Source: Chitinophagales bacterium (lineage in GTDB: Bacteria > Bacteroidota > Bacteroidia > Chitinophagales > Saprospiraceae). Taken from it: DNA of 64,000 bases. A program made the position numbers and the translations under genes. Within the stretch, counting starts at the first letter, position 1. Each line of letters opens with the position of its first letter. Below are positions 45,256-54,944 of this stretch, one piece after another. The notes beneath the pieces were generated by a model. The model made no database searches, was not told the DNA's origin, and saw only the letters and a list, made by a program, of their open reading frames with translations. Where the stretch lies: the NCBI GenBank assembly GCA_013298845.1, contig JAAFJN010000003.1:54989-118988 (forward strand). Direction: 5' to 3'.

Positions 45256-45789
45256 ATTGTGAATTTTGGGCAAAGATACGATCGTTGATTGTTTTAAAAG
45301 TCTTTTTTTGCCTTTCACGCTCGGCAGGTAAAAACTTCAAAAATCATATATCTGCTATCAGAACTCATATATAAAAAAATATATTAGCACGCGCCACAAA
45401 ATGCGCGTTTTGGGGGTTATTGGTTGGTGCGGTGCACTTTTGGACAAATGTCTTTTGTTGGGAATTCGTATTGCTCTGAGATGTCATCCACTCCGTTCCT
45501 CCGGGATGCACATCTCGCCGCCGGGCAGTTTACGGCGGGTAAAAACTTCAAAAATCAAAAATCGTATATCGGAATTCTTATATCAAAAAGTCTAAGGTCT
45601 TGTGTCTTAGGTCTAATATCTTTTGTCCAAAGTCTGGTGTCTAATGATTTCGTTAAGAAACTTTGAGAAAAATTTAACAGCCGATTGTGCAGCCTTTAGC
45701 ATTTTTTGAAGTTTTTTTGTCTGCTTTTTTTAACAAATAGTCTTTCAGGGAATGAGTTTGATCCTGAACTACTTGAAAATCAGATCATT
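45256..45789. repeat. Promoter box, GAGATGTC hairpin copy and GTCTAAG heptamers
   Basis: 45271-45278 is the minus-strand TATCTTTG box of the gene to the left. 45478-45516 is a copy of the hairpin GAGATGTCATCC...GGATGCACATCTC found twice at 59473-59735. About 45590-45650 is an array of 7-mers (GTCTAAG, GTCTTGT, GTCTTAG, GTCTAAT). No gene seen. Confidence 0.7.
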
Positions 45790-46338
45790 ATGCATTATTT
45801 ATCAGCAATCGCCATAACGGCGGCCACCGGCTTAATTGGCCTGGTAGCCCATTTTTCCGGCCTTACGACCTCGGCACCCAAAGAAACCGCCGGGAAATGG
45901 TACACCTGGGAAGAAGCCGTGGAATTGAATAAAACCAAACCCAAAAAAATTGTTGTGGATGTTTACACCGACTGGTGTGGCTGGTGCAAAAAAATGGATA
46001 AGGCGGCTTTTAGTAACGGTGAAATTACCCAATACATGGCCGATAACTTTTATCCGGTAAAACTCAACGCCGAACAACGCGACCGTATTATTTTTGGCCG
46101 CGATACTTTTGCTTTTGTCGAAACCGAAAATGGCCGTGGTGTGCATACCCTCGCTTACGCCCTGCTCGATGGCAAAATGGGCTACCCAACCCTCGTTTAT
46201 CTCGATCAGGATTTCCGCCGGATTATGATTTCGCCCGGTTACAAGGAAAAAGACGACCTGATGAAAGAACTCAAATTTGCCAAAGAGGAAATTTACAACA
46301 AAAAATCCTGGGATGAGTACCGCGACCAAGGTGAATAA
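45790..46338 (+). CDS. Exported thioredoxin-like protein
   Basis: A 182-residue thioredoxin-fold protein with an N-terminal hydrophobic segment (YLSAIAITAATGLIGLVAHF). The active site is DWCGWCKK (about residue 61-68), and the cis-proline is in GYPTLVYLD. This DUF255-like or thioredoxin_7-like type often works in disulphide chemistry of exported proteins. The ATG at 45790 is preferred; upstream codons are within AT-rich noncoding DNA. The next gene starts 7 bases after the stop, so the two form an operon. Confidence 0.85.
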   Translation: MHYLSAIAITAATGLIGLVAHFSGLTTSAPKETAGKWYTWEEAVELNKTKPKKIVVDVYTDWCGWCKKMDKAAFSNGEITQYMADNFYPVKLNAEQRDRIIFGRDTFAFVETENGRGVHTLAYALLDGKMGYPTLVYLDQDFRRIMISPGYKEKDDLMKELKFAKEEIYNKKSWDEYRDQGE

Positions 46339-46345
46339 GTCCACG

Positions 46346-47218
46346 ATGCGTATTCTTTTCCATTTTTTCATTTTTATTTGTTGCACTATCCAATCGCAGG
46401 CCCAATCGGGGTTAATGCTGCGGTTGGATAGTGCCGTTGTAGAGACCGGCGAAGCCTTTTATATCCACCTCGAAGCCCCGGCCGAACCCGATACCCTCGA
46501 CCTTTCTACCTGGTCGGCCCTGCTTTCGCCCGATAATATTTTAGCCCAAAGTCCCTGGGTAAAATCCGGTAATACCTGGAAAAAAGACCTCCGGGTGATT
46601 GTTTTTGAAGCCAGCGATTCGTTGGTATTACCGCCGCTTACCGTACATTTGCGCGAAGGTGTGTTGTTACAATCCGATCCTTTGCCGCTTACGGTGGTGC
46701 CAACACCCGTTCCCTCCAACGATTTGGTGGATATGGCCGACCTCAAAGAAATTCACCGCGAAAGTAAAAACTGGACCGACTATATCTGGCTGATTTGGTT
46801 GGTGGCCGGTTTGGCCATTACGCTGCTGGTGTTGTATTGGATTTCGAAACGAAAAAAACAGGCCAGTGCCCGTTACCGCAGTAGTGAACTGTCGGCGTAC
46901 GAATTGGCCATCCGGAAACTGGACCAACTCGAAGCCCAACAATTGTGGCAAAAAGGCGACGTAAAAACCTATTACGCCACCCTCTCGGCCATTGTCCGCG
47001 CTTATATTGACGACCGGTACCAGTTACACACCCAAAAATCGGGGGCCGAAGACGCCAGTGTACAAATCCGCCGGACCAATATGGATCCGCACACCCAGGC
47101 GCTTTTGTTACAATTGCTCCGCAACGCCGACCTGGCCAAATACGCCAAAGGCCAACCCGACCCTTCGTACCACCCCAAAGCCATCGAAGACGCTAGAAGA
47201 GTGATAAGTGAAGAGTGA
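46346..47218 (+). CDS. Membrane-anchored Bat-like/DUF4381-like protein
   Basis: A 290-residue protein: signal peptide (MRILFHFFIFICCTIQSQAQ), an exported beta-rich domain of about 115 residues beginning LMLRLDSAVVETGEAFYIHLE, one membrane helix (YIWLIWLVAGLAITLLVLYWI, about 145-165), and a helical cytoplasmic domain with YELAIRKLDQLEAQQLWQ and VKTYYATLSAIVRAYIDDRY. The layout matches proteins encoded beside MoxR and von Willebrand domain genes in Bacteroidota Bat operons, yet none of those are here. The final codons (ISEE-stop) are made of the AGTGAAG heptamer array that begins at the stop. Confidence 0.65.
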   Translation: MRILFHFFIFICCTIQSQAQSGLMLRLDSAVVETGEAFYIHLEAPAEPDTLDLSTWSALLSPDNILAQSPWVKSGNTWKKDLRVIVFEASDSLVLPPLTVHLREGVLLQSDPLPLTVVPTPVPSNDLVDMADLKEIHRESKNWTDYIWLIWLVAGLAITLLVLYWISKRKKQASARYRSSELSAYELAIRKLDQLEAQQLWQKGDVKTYYATLSAIVRAYIDDRYQLHTQKSGAEDASVQIRRTNMDPHTQALLLQLLRNADLAKYAKGQPDPSYHPKAIEDARRVISEE

Positions 47219-47396
47219 ATAGTGATAAGTGAATAGTGATAAGTGAAGAGTGAATAATGAAGAGTGAATAATGAAGAGTAATTTTGTGGAGTAAGTGTTT
47301 TTCTTTGTGAAAAGAATACAAAATTGCATAAAAACGAGCACTATTCAAGTGTAAAATTTTTCACTCTTCACTCTTCACTCTTCACTCTTCACTAAA
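47200..47396. repeat. Inverted pair of heptamer arrays (AGTGAAT / TTCACTC), locus IV
   Basis: The left arm (47200-47282) starts inside the upstream gene's last codons. The right arm (47366-47396) ends 5 bases before the capA-like ATG. The core is about 80 bases. Confidence 0.85.
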
Positions 47397-47401
47397 AAAA
47401 G

Positions 47402-48499
47402 ATGACCATTAAACGACTATATATTGTATTGGGTTTTTGGGCGGTGTTGTGCCGTGTTGAGGCCCAGAGTGACACCTTGCGCCTTATTTTTACGGGCGAT
47501 ATTATGGGGCATACCCCACAAATTAAAAGTGCCGAAGTGAGTCCGGGCAAGTACGATTATACGCCCTGTTTTCAGTTTGTCAAAAAGCCGCTGAGCGACG
47601 CGGATTTGGCCATTGGCAACCTCGAACTGACGCTGCCGGGCAAGTCGCCGTACACGGGTTATCCGATGTTCCGCAGCCCCGACGCCCTGGCCACCGCCCT
47701 GAAAGATGCCGGGATTGACGTGATGGTAACCGCCAATAACCACTCCAACGATAGCCGCGCCCTGGGCGTTACCAACACGATAGAAACGTTGCGCACCGAG
47801 GGATTTTGGCAAACGGGTACTTTTAAAAACAAAAAGGAACGCGATGTTTTTTACCCGCTGATGGTGTACAAAGACAATTTTAAACTGGCGTTTCTGAATT
47901 ACACCTACGGCACCAACGGTGTCCCAACCGAGGCCCCGACCATCGTCAATTTGTTGGATACGGTGCAAATGGCCACCGATTTTGCCGAGGCCCGCGCCCG
48001 CAAACCTCATTTTATTATCGCGGTGGTGCATTGGGGCCTGGAATACCAACTCACCGAAAACGCCGAACAGCGCGCACTGGCCCGCTTTATGATGCGCGAA
48101 GGCGCGGATATGATTATTGGTATGCACCCGCACGTGGTGCAGCCCCTCAAAATGGAATCGTACAAAGGGAAAAAAGTGCTGGTGGCGTATTCGTTGGGGA
48201 ATTTTATCAGCAACCAACAACAACCCAATACCGACGGTGGTATTATGGTGCAAACCGAATTGATCCTGAAAAAAGGGGCGGCTAAAGCCACTTTGGGCGA
48301 TTATGGATACGTGCCCGTTTGGCGGTACATTCACAAAGGCAGCAAAAAAACGGCTTATTACGCCATTCCAACCTATTTAGCCGACGAAATGAATACTTTA
48401 TTCCCGGAAATGCCGGAGGTAGCCGTGGCTAAAATGAAGGCATTTGCAACCGCCTTGCGGAAGCGATTAGGGGCCGATGCGGAGTGGACAAAAAAATAG
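47402..48499 (+). CDS. CapA-family metallophosphatase-like protein (PGA_cap)
   Basis: A 365-residue exported protein (signal MTIKRLYIVLGFWAVLCRVEA). PGA_cap motifs appear in order: LIFTGDIMGHTPQI (about 27-40), DLAIGNLELTL (about 67), VMVTANNHSNDSRALGVTNT (about 110) and the histidines VVHWGLEYQLTEN and GMHPHVVQPLK near 205-245. The fold is that of calcineurin-like phosphoesterases; CapA takes part in polyglutamate capsule export in Bacillus, but many homologues act elsewhere in envelope metabolism. No capB/capC is present. Its ATG follows a heptamer array by 5 bases, so its promoter probably lies in the core or arms of that element. Confidence 0.88.
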   Translation: MTIKRLYIVLGFWAVLCRVEAQSDTLRLIFTGDIMGHTPQIKSAEVSPGKYDYTPCFQFVKKPLSDADLAIGNLELTLPGKSPYTGYPMFRSPDALATALKDAGIDVMVTANNHSNDSRALGVTNTIETLRTEGFWQTGTFKNKKERDVFYPLMVYKDNFKLAFLNYTYGTNGVPTEAPTIVNLLDTVQMATDFAEARARKPHFIIAVVHWGLEYQLTENAEQRALARFMMREGADMIIGMHPHVVQPLKMESYKGKKVLVAYSLGNFISNQQQPNTDGGIMVQTELILKKGAAKATLGDYGYVPVWRYIHKGSKKTAYYAIPTYLADEMNTLFPEMPEVAVAKMKAFATALRKRLGADAEWTKK

Positions 48500-48837
48500 A
48501 GGTAGCGCCACCACAGCACTACCTCAGCCCTAACCAAATAAAACCAAATTATTCTCGCGTATTTACTACGTTTTTAAATATGATGCAAAGGTAAGGGCTT
48601 TGTGTGAATTTGACAAGAAGCATCCCAAAATTTTTACAAAAAAAGTCATAATTTTATTTTTTGATAAAATAAAGGCGGTTTTTTTGTAAAAATGTTAAGG
48701 TTTGCCCGTGTTTTTACCTCGGTACTGAAAAATAATCACAAATCAGCCAAAACAACCTCGAAATACCCGTTTTTCTCAGGCATATTTTGTTCTAAAACAT
48801 GGTTTACTGCACAAATAATTACAAAAGAACCCACCAA
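48500..48837. other. Intergenic AT-rich DNA
   Basis: A 7-bp stem hairpin GAGGTAG / CTACCTC at about 48501-48527 may end the capA-like transcript. The rest is AT-rich and lacks ORFs or repeats. Confidence 0.5.
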
Positions 48838-50238
48838 ATGGTAAAATCAACCATTTTTGTTAGTGTTGTTTTCACACTTACATTTTTTTCGTTTTCGGCA
48901 TCAGCGCAGCAAAAAGACAAACAACACGAAGATGCGGTGCGCGCTATTTACAGTCAGGCATTGAGCGACGGGCAGTGTTATCCGTGGCTCGAATCTCTGT
49001 GCAAACAAGTGGGCCATCGCCTCAGTGGCAGTGCCGGAGCGGCCAAAGCCGTGCAATGGGCCAAAAATACGCTGGATACCCTCGGGCTGGATTCGGTGTG
49101 GTTGCAACCCGTTATGGTGCCGCATTGGGAACGTGGCGCGGCCGAACACGTCGAAATTGTGGGCGGGAATGATAAAAAACGCCTAAAAATTCCTGCCCTG
49201 GCTCTGGGCGGTTCCGTGGGTACCGATGGCAAAAAAATACAAGCGCAAGTAGTGGAGGCCAAAAGTTGGAGCGACCTCGAGAAATTGGGCGAGGCCGGTA
49301 TTAAAGGCAAAATTGTGTTTTTTAACCGCCCCATGGACCCCACGCGCATCCGCTCCTTTGAAGCCTACGGCGGGGCCGTTGACCAACGCGTGAGCGGGGC
49401 TTCGCGGGCGGCCAAGTACGGCGCTATTGCGGTGGTGGTGCGCTCCATGACCCAAAATGTGGATCAATGGCCGCACACCGGTTCGTTGCGTTACGATACA
49501 CTGGTGCCGCGTATTCCGGCCATCGCTATTAGCACGAGGGACGCCGAAGATTTGGCCAAACGCCTCAAAAAAGACCCGGCGACTGCCGTTTCGATGATAC
49601 TACATTGCCGCTCTTTGCCCGATGTATTGTCGTACAACGTGATTGGCGAAATTCGCGGCAGCGAAAACCCCAACGAATACATTCTGGCGGGCGGGCACCT
49701 GGATAGTTGGGACGTGGGCGAGGGTGCGCACGACGACGGCACGGGTTGCGTACAAAGCATGGATATGCTTCGGATTTTGAAAAAAACGGGTTATAAACCC
49801 AAAAATACCATCCGTTGCGTGTTGTTTATGAACGAAGAAAATGGCCTGCGCGGCGGCACTGTTTACGCCGCCGAAGCACAACGCAAAGGCGAAAAACACT
49901 TGTGCGCCATTGAAACCGACGCCGGTGGTTTTACGCCGCGCGGTTTTACCTTCGACGGACACGGCGACGTTTTTGAAACGCTTTTTGAACGGATAAAACC
50001 GTTGCGCCCCTATTTTGAGCCGTACAATATGACCCTGAATCCGGGCGGCGGTGGGGCCGATATTGGGCCGTTAAAACCCCAAAATGTGCTGCTGTGCGGC
50101 TATTACCCCGACTCACAGCGCTATTTCGATTTTCACCACACGGCCGCCGATGTATTTGAGGTGGTGAACAAACGCGAGTTGGAGTTAGGGGCGGGTAGTC
50201 TGGCGGCTTTGATTTATTTGCTGGATGGTATTTTTTAA
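48838..50238 (+). CDS. Exported M28-family metallopeptidase (carboxypeptidase Q-like)
   Basis: A 466-residue protein with signal peptide (VSVVFTLTFFSFSASAQQ); the ATG at 48838 is chosen since it leads directly into it. After a PA-like insert (about 120-250) comes the zinc-peptidase core: GGHLDSWDVGEGAHDDGTG (His and bridging Asp, about 282-300), MNEENGLRGG (catalytic and ligand Glu), IETDAGG, and FHHTAAD with the final histidine. This resembles plasma glutamate carboxypeptidase/CPQ, which cleaves dipeptides. It is likely periplasmic or secreted. An intrinsic terminator follows. Confidence 0.9.
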   Translation: MVKSTIFVSVVFTLTFFSFSASAQQKDKQHEDAVRAIYSQALSDGQCYPWLESLCKQVGHRLSGSAGAAKAVQWAKNTLDTLGLDSVWLQPVMVPHWERGAAEHVEIVGGNDKKRLKIPALALGGSVGTDGKKIQAQVVEAKSWSDLEKLGEAGIKGKIVFFNRPMDPTRIRSFEAYGGAVDQRVSGASRAAKYGAIAVVVRSMTQNVDQWPHTGSLRYDTLVPRIPAIAISTRDAEDLAKRLKKDPATAVSMILHCRSLPDVLSYNVIGEIRGSENPNEYILAGGHLDSWDVGEGAHDDGTGCVQSMDMLRILKKTGYKPKNTIRCVLFMNEENGLRGGTVYAAEAQRKGEKHLCAIETDAGGFTPRGFTFDGHGDVFETLFERIKPLRPYFEPYNMTLNPGGGGADIGPLKPQNVLLCGYYPDSQRYFDFHHTAADVFEVVNKRELELGAGSLAALIYLLDGIF

Positions 50239-50269
50239 AGGGGAAACGCCTTTTCATGGAGGATAAAAA

Positions 50270-50307
50270 ATGCCCGGTGCACGTTTGGTGTACCGGGTAT
50301 TTTTTTG
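50270..50307 (+). terminator. Intrinsic terminator after the M28 peptidase gene
   Basis: ATGCCCGGTGCAC pairs with GTGTACCGGGTAT (G-U pairs), followed by eight T. Confidence 0.8.
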
Positions 50308-50672
50308 TTCGCTAAGTAGGGAAAAGATTTGGTGAATATTGTGTTAACAAATTTATTTTATTAAATATGTGAATATTTTTTTTAAAATTTAATGTGGTTC
50401 AATGGGCGGGTGAAACGGTATTTGGAAAATTTAATTTTAAATTAATCGAAGTGGCTTGTGTTTGTGTAGATTGCACGTGGAGAATACATTTATGGGGTTG
50501 TGTGATAATTTGGGAAGAAAATTTGTGCAAATGACTTGCTGGCGTATTTTTGCTCTCCGATTAAACTGAAATAACCTGTTTGGTTTAAAAAATAGTGGAC
50601 TAACCGACACTATAAACAATCTCATTTAAGCACAATTTTTATCAAATCACTTTACAAATTTTTCTTTAGCGT
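50308..50672. other. AT-rich upstream region of the T9SS cargo gene
   Basis: No ORF or repeat array. Contains runs such as TTTAATTTTAAATTAA near 50430. The promoter was not identified. Confidence 0.5.
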
Positions 50673-53600
50673 ATGAAAAATTTTACAAAATTACTTCTAT
50701 TGTTGGGGGTTATTATCCACTCAACAATTGTGTGGGGACAAAACGTCTCTACTTATTCCTTTTCGTCCAGCAGCGGTAGTTACTCGCCGATAGTTGGAGG
50801 GACTAATTTACCCTCTACCACGGGCAGTGCTATTGACGACAACAGTTACGGGAATATCTCCATTGGGTTTACATTTACTTATGGTGGTCTAAACTTTACC
50901 GCTTTTGGTATCAATGCAAACGGCTGGATTCAATTAGGGACAGCCACGCCCACCAGCAACACCAGTCCTTTGACGGTTGCCAATAACGTAATTTCTGCTT
51001 TTGGGGTAGATGTCATTGGGCGTCAGCATTTTGTGGTGAACCGCACAAGTGGCAGCCCTACACTCACTGTTACGGCCGGTAATACCGCCAATCTTGCGGT
51101 AGGTGATGTCGTAACTGGTACGGGGGTAGTTACTGGCTCGACCGTCGTTTCGGTTACCGGTACCACCATCACGCTTTCGGCGAATGCCTCCTCAACGGGT
51201 ACGGGATCGCACTTGCGGGTGCATCCGCCCAGTGCAGGTATTCGTTACCAAACCATTGGGTCTGCACCTAACCGTCAACTGGTGGTGCAGTGGACAAGTT
51301 TTTCCCGTTATTCTACTACCGCCTCCAGCGGGGATAAAATGGATTTTCAGATCATTCTGGAAGAAACAACCAACAAAATATACACGTCTTATAACATCGC
51401 AACCCCCAGCAGTGCTGCCTCAATTACGCCGCAGGCAGGTTTGCGGGGTGCTGCCGGAACGGATTTTAACACCCGGTCAACTACTACAGATTGGAGTGCC
51501 ACTACTGCGGGTGGAAGTAACGGTGCTACGTGTACATTTAGCAATACGGTTGCTCCACCCCCCGGGCTTTTGTTTACCTGGACACCTCCGGCTCCTCCTT
51601 CGTGCGGGACTCCCACGACGTTAGCCGCAGTGCCATCCGGTGCAACATCGGCCAGTTTATCCTGGGCGGCACCCATTGCCGGAACTCCGATTGGCTATGA
51701 CTGGGAGGTACGTACTTCCGGTGCCGGTGGCAGTGGTGCAACCGGTCTTGTGACCAGCGGTTCGGTAGCCGCGCCGACCACAACCGCTACTGCAACGGGA
51801 TTGGCAGGTAACGTGGCCTATAATTTTTACGTAAGAACCGATTGTGGCGGCAGTGGTACTTCTACTTGGGCTGGCCCGGTCGCTTTTACCATTATTGCCG
51901 GGGATAACTGCGGTACTGCGGTGGATTTGGCCACTTTGATTAGCCCGTATTCGGGAACAACCGTTGGTGCCGCCGCCGATTTTTCTTTTGCCTGCAATAC
52001 CAACACGTCACCGGATTTGATCTTTTTTATAGATGTTCCGAACGGGCAACAATTGGTCATTGGCCAAACGATCAATGGTTACGACTCCGAAGTGTACGTT
52101 TATTCGGGGGGCGCTTGCCCGGGTACAACCCAGATCGCCTGCTTTGATGACCCGGATATTCAAAATATAACGTACACCAACTGTACGGGTTCAACGCAAC
52201 GTTTGTATTGGATACAAGATGGTTATTTTGATGCGACGATCTCAGGTACATTCACCTTGGCTTGGACGTTAAGCCCTATTCCGGTACCATCCTGCGCCGG
52301 AACACCATCGCCTACCAATGCAGCAACCAATGCTCCAACCAACCAACAGTTGGGTTGGGCAACAGTGAGTGGGGCCACTTCGTACGATGTGTATTTTGGT
52401 ACGGCTACCAACCCGCCTCTGGTGGGTAATGTAACTACCCTTACCTATAACCCGGGTACTTTGTTGGGCAATACGACTTATTATTGGAAAGTAGTGGCTA
52501 AAAACTGCGCCGGAGATGCCGTAGGTTGCACCGAGTGGACGTTTACCACGGCACCACCGCCACCCGCTAATGATGATTGCGCCGGAGCAACTGCTTTTGC
52601 GACCTCTCCAACTGGTGCTTGCAGTTACACCTCGGTTAGTTCCACCGGTGCGCTGCAATCAACCCCGGCACCGTCGTGTACCAGCACCGCCAATAATGAC
52701 GATGTTTGGTTTACTGTGACGCCGCCGTCTTCTTCTACGTACACTTTGCGTTTCCAGAATATGCTGGCTACTTCGGGTACGGCGACACAATTGGGTTATA
52801 TATTGTACACTGGAACCTGTGCCAGCCTCACGGCAGTTACCGGGTCTTGTGTAACGGCGGTTGGTTCTGCCGGAAGTGGCAGTACGGTTACGCCCTCTTT
52901 AACGGGCGGGACAACGTATTACCTGCGGGTTTGGACCACGGGAACATCGAACAGCGCAACCTGGGATATGTGCCTTGAGTTAAATCCTCCGCCGTTGTCC
53001 GACAATATTTGCGATGCTCCCGAAGTAATCGTGGGCGGTACGGGTGTGTCATTTGCTACCGCTGGAGCCACAACGCAATCGGGTGAAAGCACTTTTTGTA
53101 CTCCCCCCAGTTCAACGAATGGATCTAACCGTGGTAACGCCAACTGGAATAGTTTTAGTCCAAGTTTATCCTCTACGGTTTGGGCCAAATTTGTAGCACC
53201 GGCCTCCGGTAACGTTGAAATTTTGGCCGCTACCAGCGGTGATTCGCAAATGGGATTATTCAAAGGAGCGCCTTCCGGCTGCCCTACGCCCAGTTTTTCC
53301 GGCATGAGCCACGTACAATCGAACGACGATGATATTGCCAGTACCTCGGCTTTTCAGTCGCGTCTTCGCGCCCGCTTAAACCCCGGAGAAACCTATTATG
53401 TACTTGTTGATGGTTACAACGCGGGAACACCATCGGGGACACTTACCGTTACTGAACTCACCACCGTTACCCAAAATGACGGCATTGGGGCAATTTATAC
53501 CGCTTCGCCCGTACAAGCCGGTAACTACGAGGTAACCAGCGAGCACCCCAGCGATCAAGGTTGGTCATACTACTACTATAACAACGGAACAACCACTAAT

Positions 53601-54719
53601 ATCGCCGACGATCAGGTTGTATTGTCTTTGCAAAAAAACAACAATAACCTGGGTATTTACTCGGTAAGCGCAACGGCTTCTCCCACTTTTTCTACTACTA
53701 CTTTCCAGGTTTGGGGTGGTTTGAGTGCCAGTGGAGCCTCTACATTATCCACCGCGCCTTATGTGGCTCCGGGAGTGAGTTGGGCGATGATGAACCGTTA
53801 TTGGAACGTTGTTCCTCAAATTCAGCCTGGATCATCGGTAGCCGTGCGAACGTATTACCAGGATGCTGACTGGACGGCCCTGCAAACGATTACCACCGGA
53901 TTTGTGCCTCCGGTTCCGCTGACGAACAAAACCGATATGGTTTGGGTGAAATTTAACCGAAATACCGGTCATTGGAACAATACAGACTTGAACCCAACGG
54001 GTGGCCATTCTACCCTTACCACAAGTGCAGGAACTGTAGGTGTAATTCCTTCCGGTTCTTGGACTAATACGGTATTGGCCAGTGGTGTCAATCAGGCGGA
54101 GTTCTCAGTAACTTCTTTCTCCGGCGGCGGTGCCGGCGGCGGAACGGGTATTCAGTTTGGTCCTCTCCCCATCGAACTCAAATCGTTCACCGGTAAAACA
54201 CTCCAATCAACTAACATGCTCGAATGGGTGACTTCTACCGAGCAAAACGTGCGCGAACACGTAATTGAGCGTTCATTGGATGGTTTCAGTAACTGGTCGG
54301 TAGTAGGAGTAACGCCCAGCAAAGGCGACTCCCGCCAAGAGCAGTTCTACAACCTCGAAGACAAAGCACCACTCGCTAAAGCATTTTATCGCTTGCGCTC
54401 GGTGGATAACGACGGCAAAGAACAGTTGTCCGGCATGATCAGCCTCACGCGCCTGAACAATACTTTTGGCGTTGTTGCGGCGTACCCCAATCCGGCAACG
54501 GAATCTATCAATATTGACTTTAACAGCCTTGAAGAAGGCATGGTAATGGCTAATATTACGGATCTGACGGGCCGCCTCATTCAGCAACAGCAAATGAGCG
54601 TTGAAAAAGGGGTGAATACCATGACGCTTCCATTGTTCAACCTCGGTGCCGGTACTTATTATATTTCGCTGCAAAACGAAAAAGAAGTAACTACCCCCGT
54701 GCGTTTCGTAAAACAGTAA
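50673..54719 (+). CDS. Large T9SS-secreted multidomain protein
   Basis: A 1348-residue exported protein with signal peptide (LLLLLGVIIHSTIVWGQ). The mature protein has a beta-rich N-terminal domain (about 25-300), fibronectin-III-like segments (near 305-400 and 540-625), Thr/Ser-rich PPC-like domains (near 410-530, 635-770 and 785-925), and a linker into the type IX sorting domain: AAYPNPATESINIDF (about 1270) through GTYYISLQNEKEVTTPVRFVKQ at the end. T9SS exports such proteins across the outer membrane to the surface or medium. No catalytic domain is evident; it is probably an adhesin or matrix protein. A strong terminator follows. Confidence 0.85.
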   Translation: MKNFTKLLLLLGVIIHSTIVWGQNVSTYSFSSSSGSYSPIVGGTNLPSTTGSAIDDNSYGNISIGFTFTYGGLNFTAFGINANGWIQLGTATPTSNTSPLTVANNVISAFGVDVIGRQHFVVNRTSGSPTLTVTAGNTANLAVGDVVTGTGVVTGSTVVSVTGTTITLSANASSTGTGSHLRVHPPSAGIRYQTIGSAPNRQLVVQWTSFSRYSTTASSGDKMDFQIILEETTNKIYTSYNIATPSSAASITPQAGLRGAAGTDFNTRSTTTDWSATTAGGSNGATCTFSNTVAPPPGLLFTWTPPAPPSCGTPTTLAAVPSGATSASLSWAAPIAGTPIGYDWEVRTSGAGGSGATGLVTSGSVAAPTTTATATGLAGNVAYNFYVRTDCGGSGTSTWAGPVAFTIIAGDNCGTAVDLATLISPYSGTTVGAAADFSFACNTNTSPDLIFFIDVPNGQQLVIGQTINGYDSEVYVYSGGACPGTTQIACFDDPDIQNITYTNCTGSTQRLYWIQDGYFDATISGTFTLAWTLSPIPVPSCAGTPSPTNAATNAPTNQQLGWATVSGATSYDVYFGTATNPPLVGNVTTLTYNPGTLLGNTTYYWKVVAKNCAGDAVGCTEWTFTTAPPPPANDDCAGATAFATSPTGACSYTSVSSTGALQSTPAPSCTSTANNDDVWFTVTPPSSSTYTLRFQNMLATSGTATQLGYILYTGTCASLTAVTGSCVTAVGSAGSGSTVTPSLTGGTTYYLRVWTTGTSNSATWDMCLELNPPPLSDNICDAPEVIVGGTGVSFATAGATTQSGESTFCTPPSSTNGSNRGNANWNSFSPSLSSTVWAKFVAPASGNVEILAATSGDSQMGLFKGAPSGCPTPSFSGMSHVQSNDDDIASTSAFQSRLRARLNPGETYYVLVDGYNAGTPSGTLTVTELTTVTQNDGIGAIYTASPVQAGNYEVTSEHPSDQGWSYYYYNNGTTTNIADDQVVLSLQKNNNNLGIYSVSATASPTFSTTTFQVWGGLSASGASTLSTAPYVAPGVSWAMMNRYWNVVPQIQPGSSVAVRTYYQDADWTALQTITTGFVPPVPLTNKTDMVWVKFNRNTGHWNNTDLNPTGGHSTLTTSAGTVGVIPSGSWTNTVLASGVNQAEFSVTSFSGGGAGGGTGIQFGPLPIELKSFTGKTLQSTNMLEWVTSTEQNVREHVIERSLDGFSNWSVVGVTPSKGDSRQEQFYNLEDKAPLAKAFYRLRSVDNDGKEQLSGMISLTRLNNTFGVVAAYPNPATESINIDFNSLEEGMVMANITDLTGRLIQQQQMSVEKGVNTMTLPLFNLGAGTYYISLQNEKEVTTPVRFVKQ

Positions 54720-54742
54720 CCAAGAAATACGCTATTGATTTT

Positions 54743-54777
54743 AGGGCCGTTCCGCTGATGTGGGGCGGCCCTTTTTT
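54743..54777 (+). terminator. Intrinsic terminator after the T9SS cargo gene
   Basis: AGGGCCGTTCC / GGGGCGGCCCT imperfect stem followed by six T. Confidence 0.8.
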
Positions 54778-54831
54778 AATTGAAAAAAGGGTGCCGATGC
54801 TCAACACGCCGGGACCGTTGCAACTTTTTTC

Positions 54832-54839
54832 TACTTTTG
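54832..54839 (+). promoter_or_regulatory. Possible promoter box (TACTTTTG) of the NRAMP-like gene
   Basis: An exact TAnnTTTG about 105 bases upstream of the ATG; no convincing -33 partner. Confidence 0.3.
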
Positions 54840-54944
54840 CCACCCGGCCTTCGGCGATACTACCGACGGCAATCACCATCAACCCCGTTGGAGCGCGCTG
54901 TTTTTCTTGGTAAAAATTGATTTTCAAATACTTAAATAAAATTG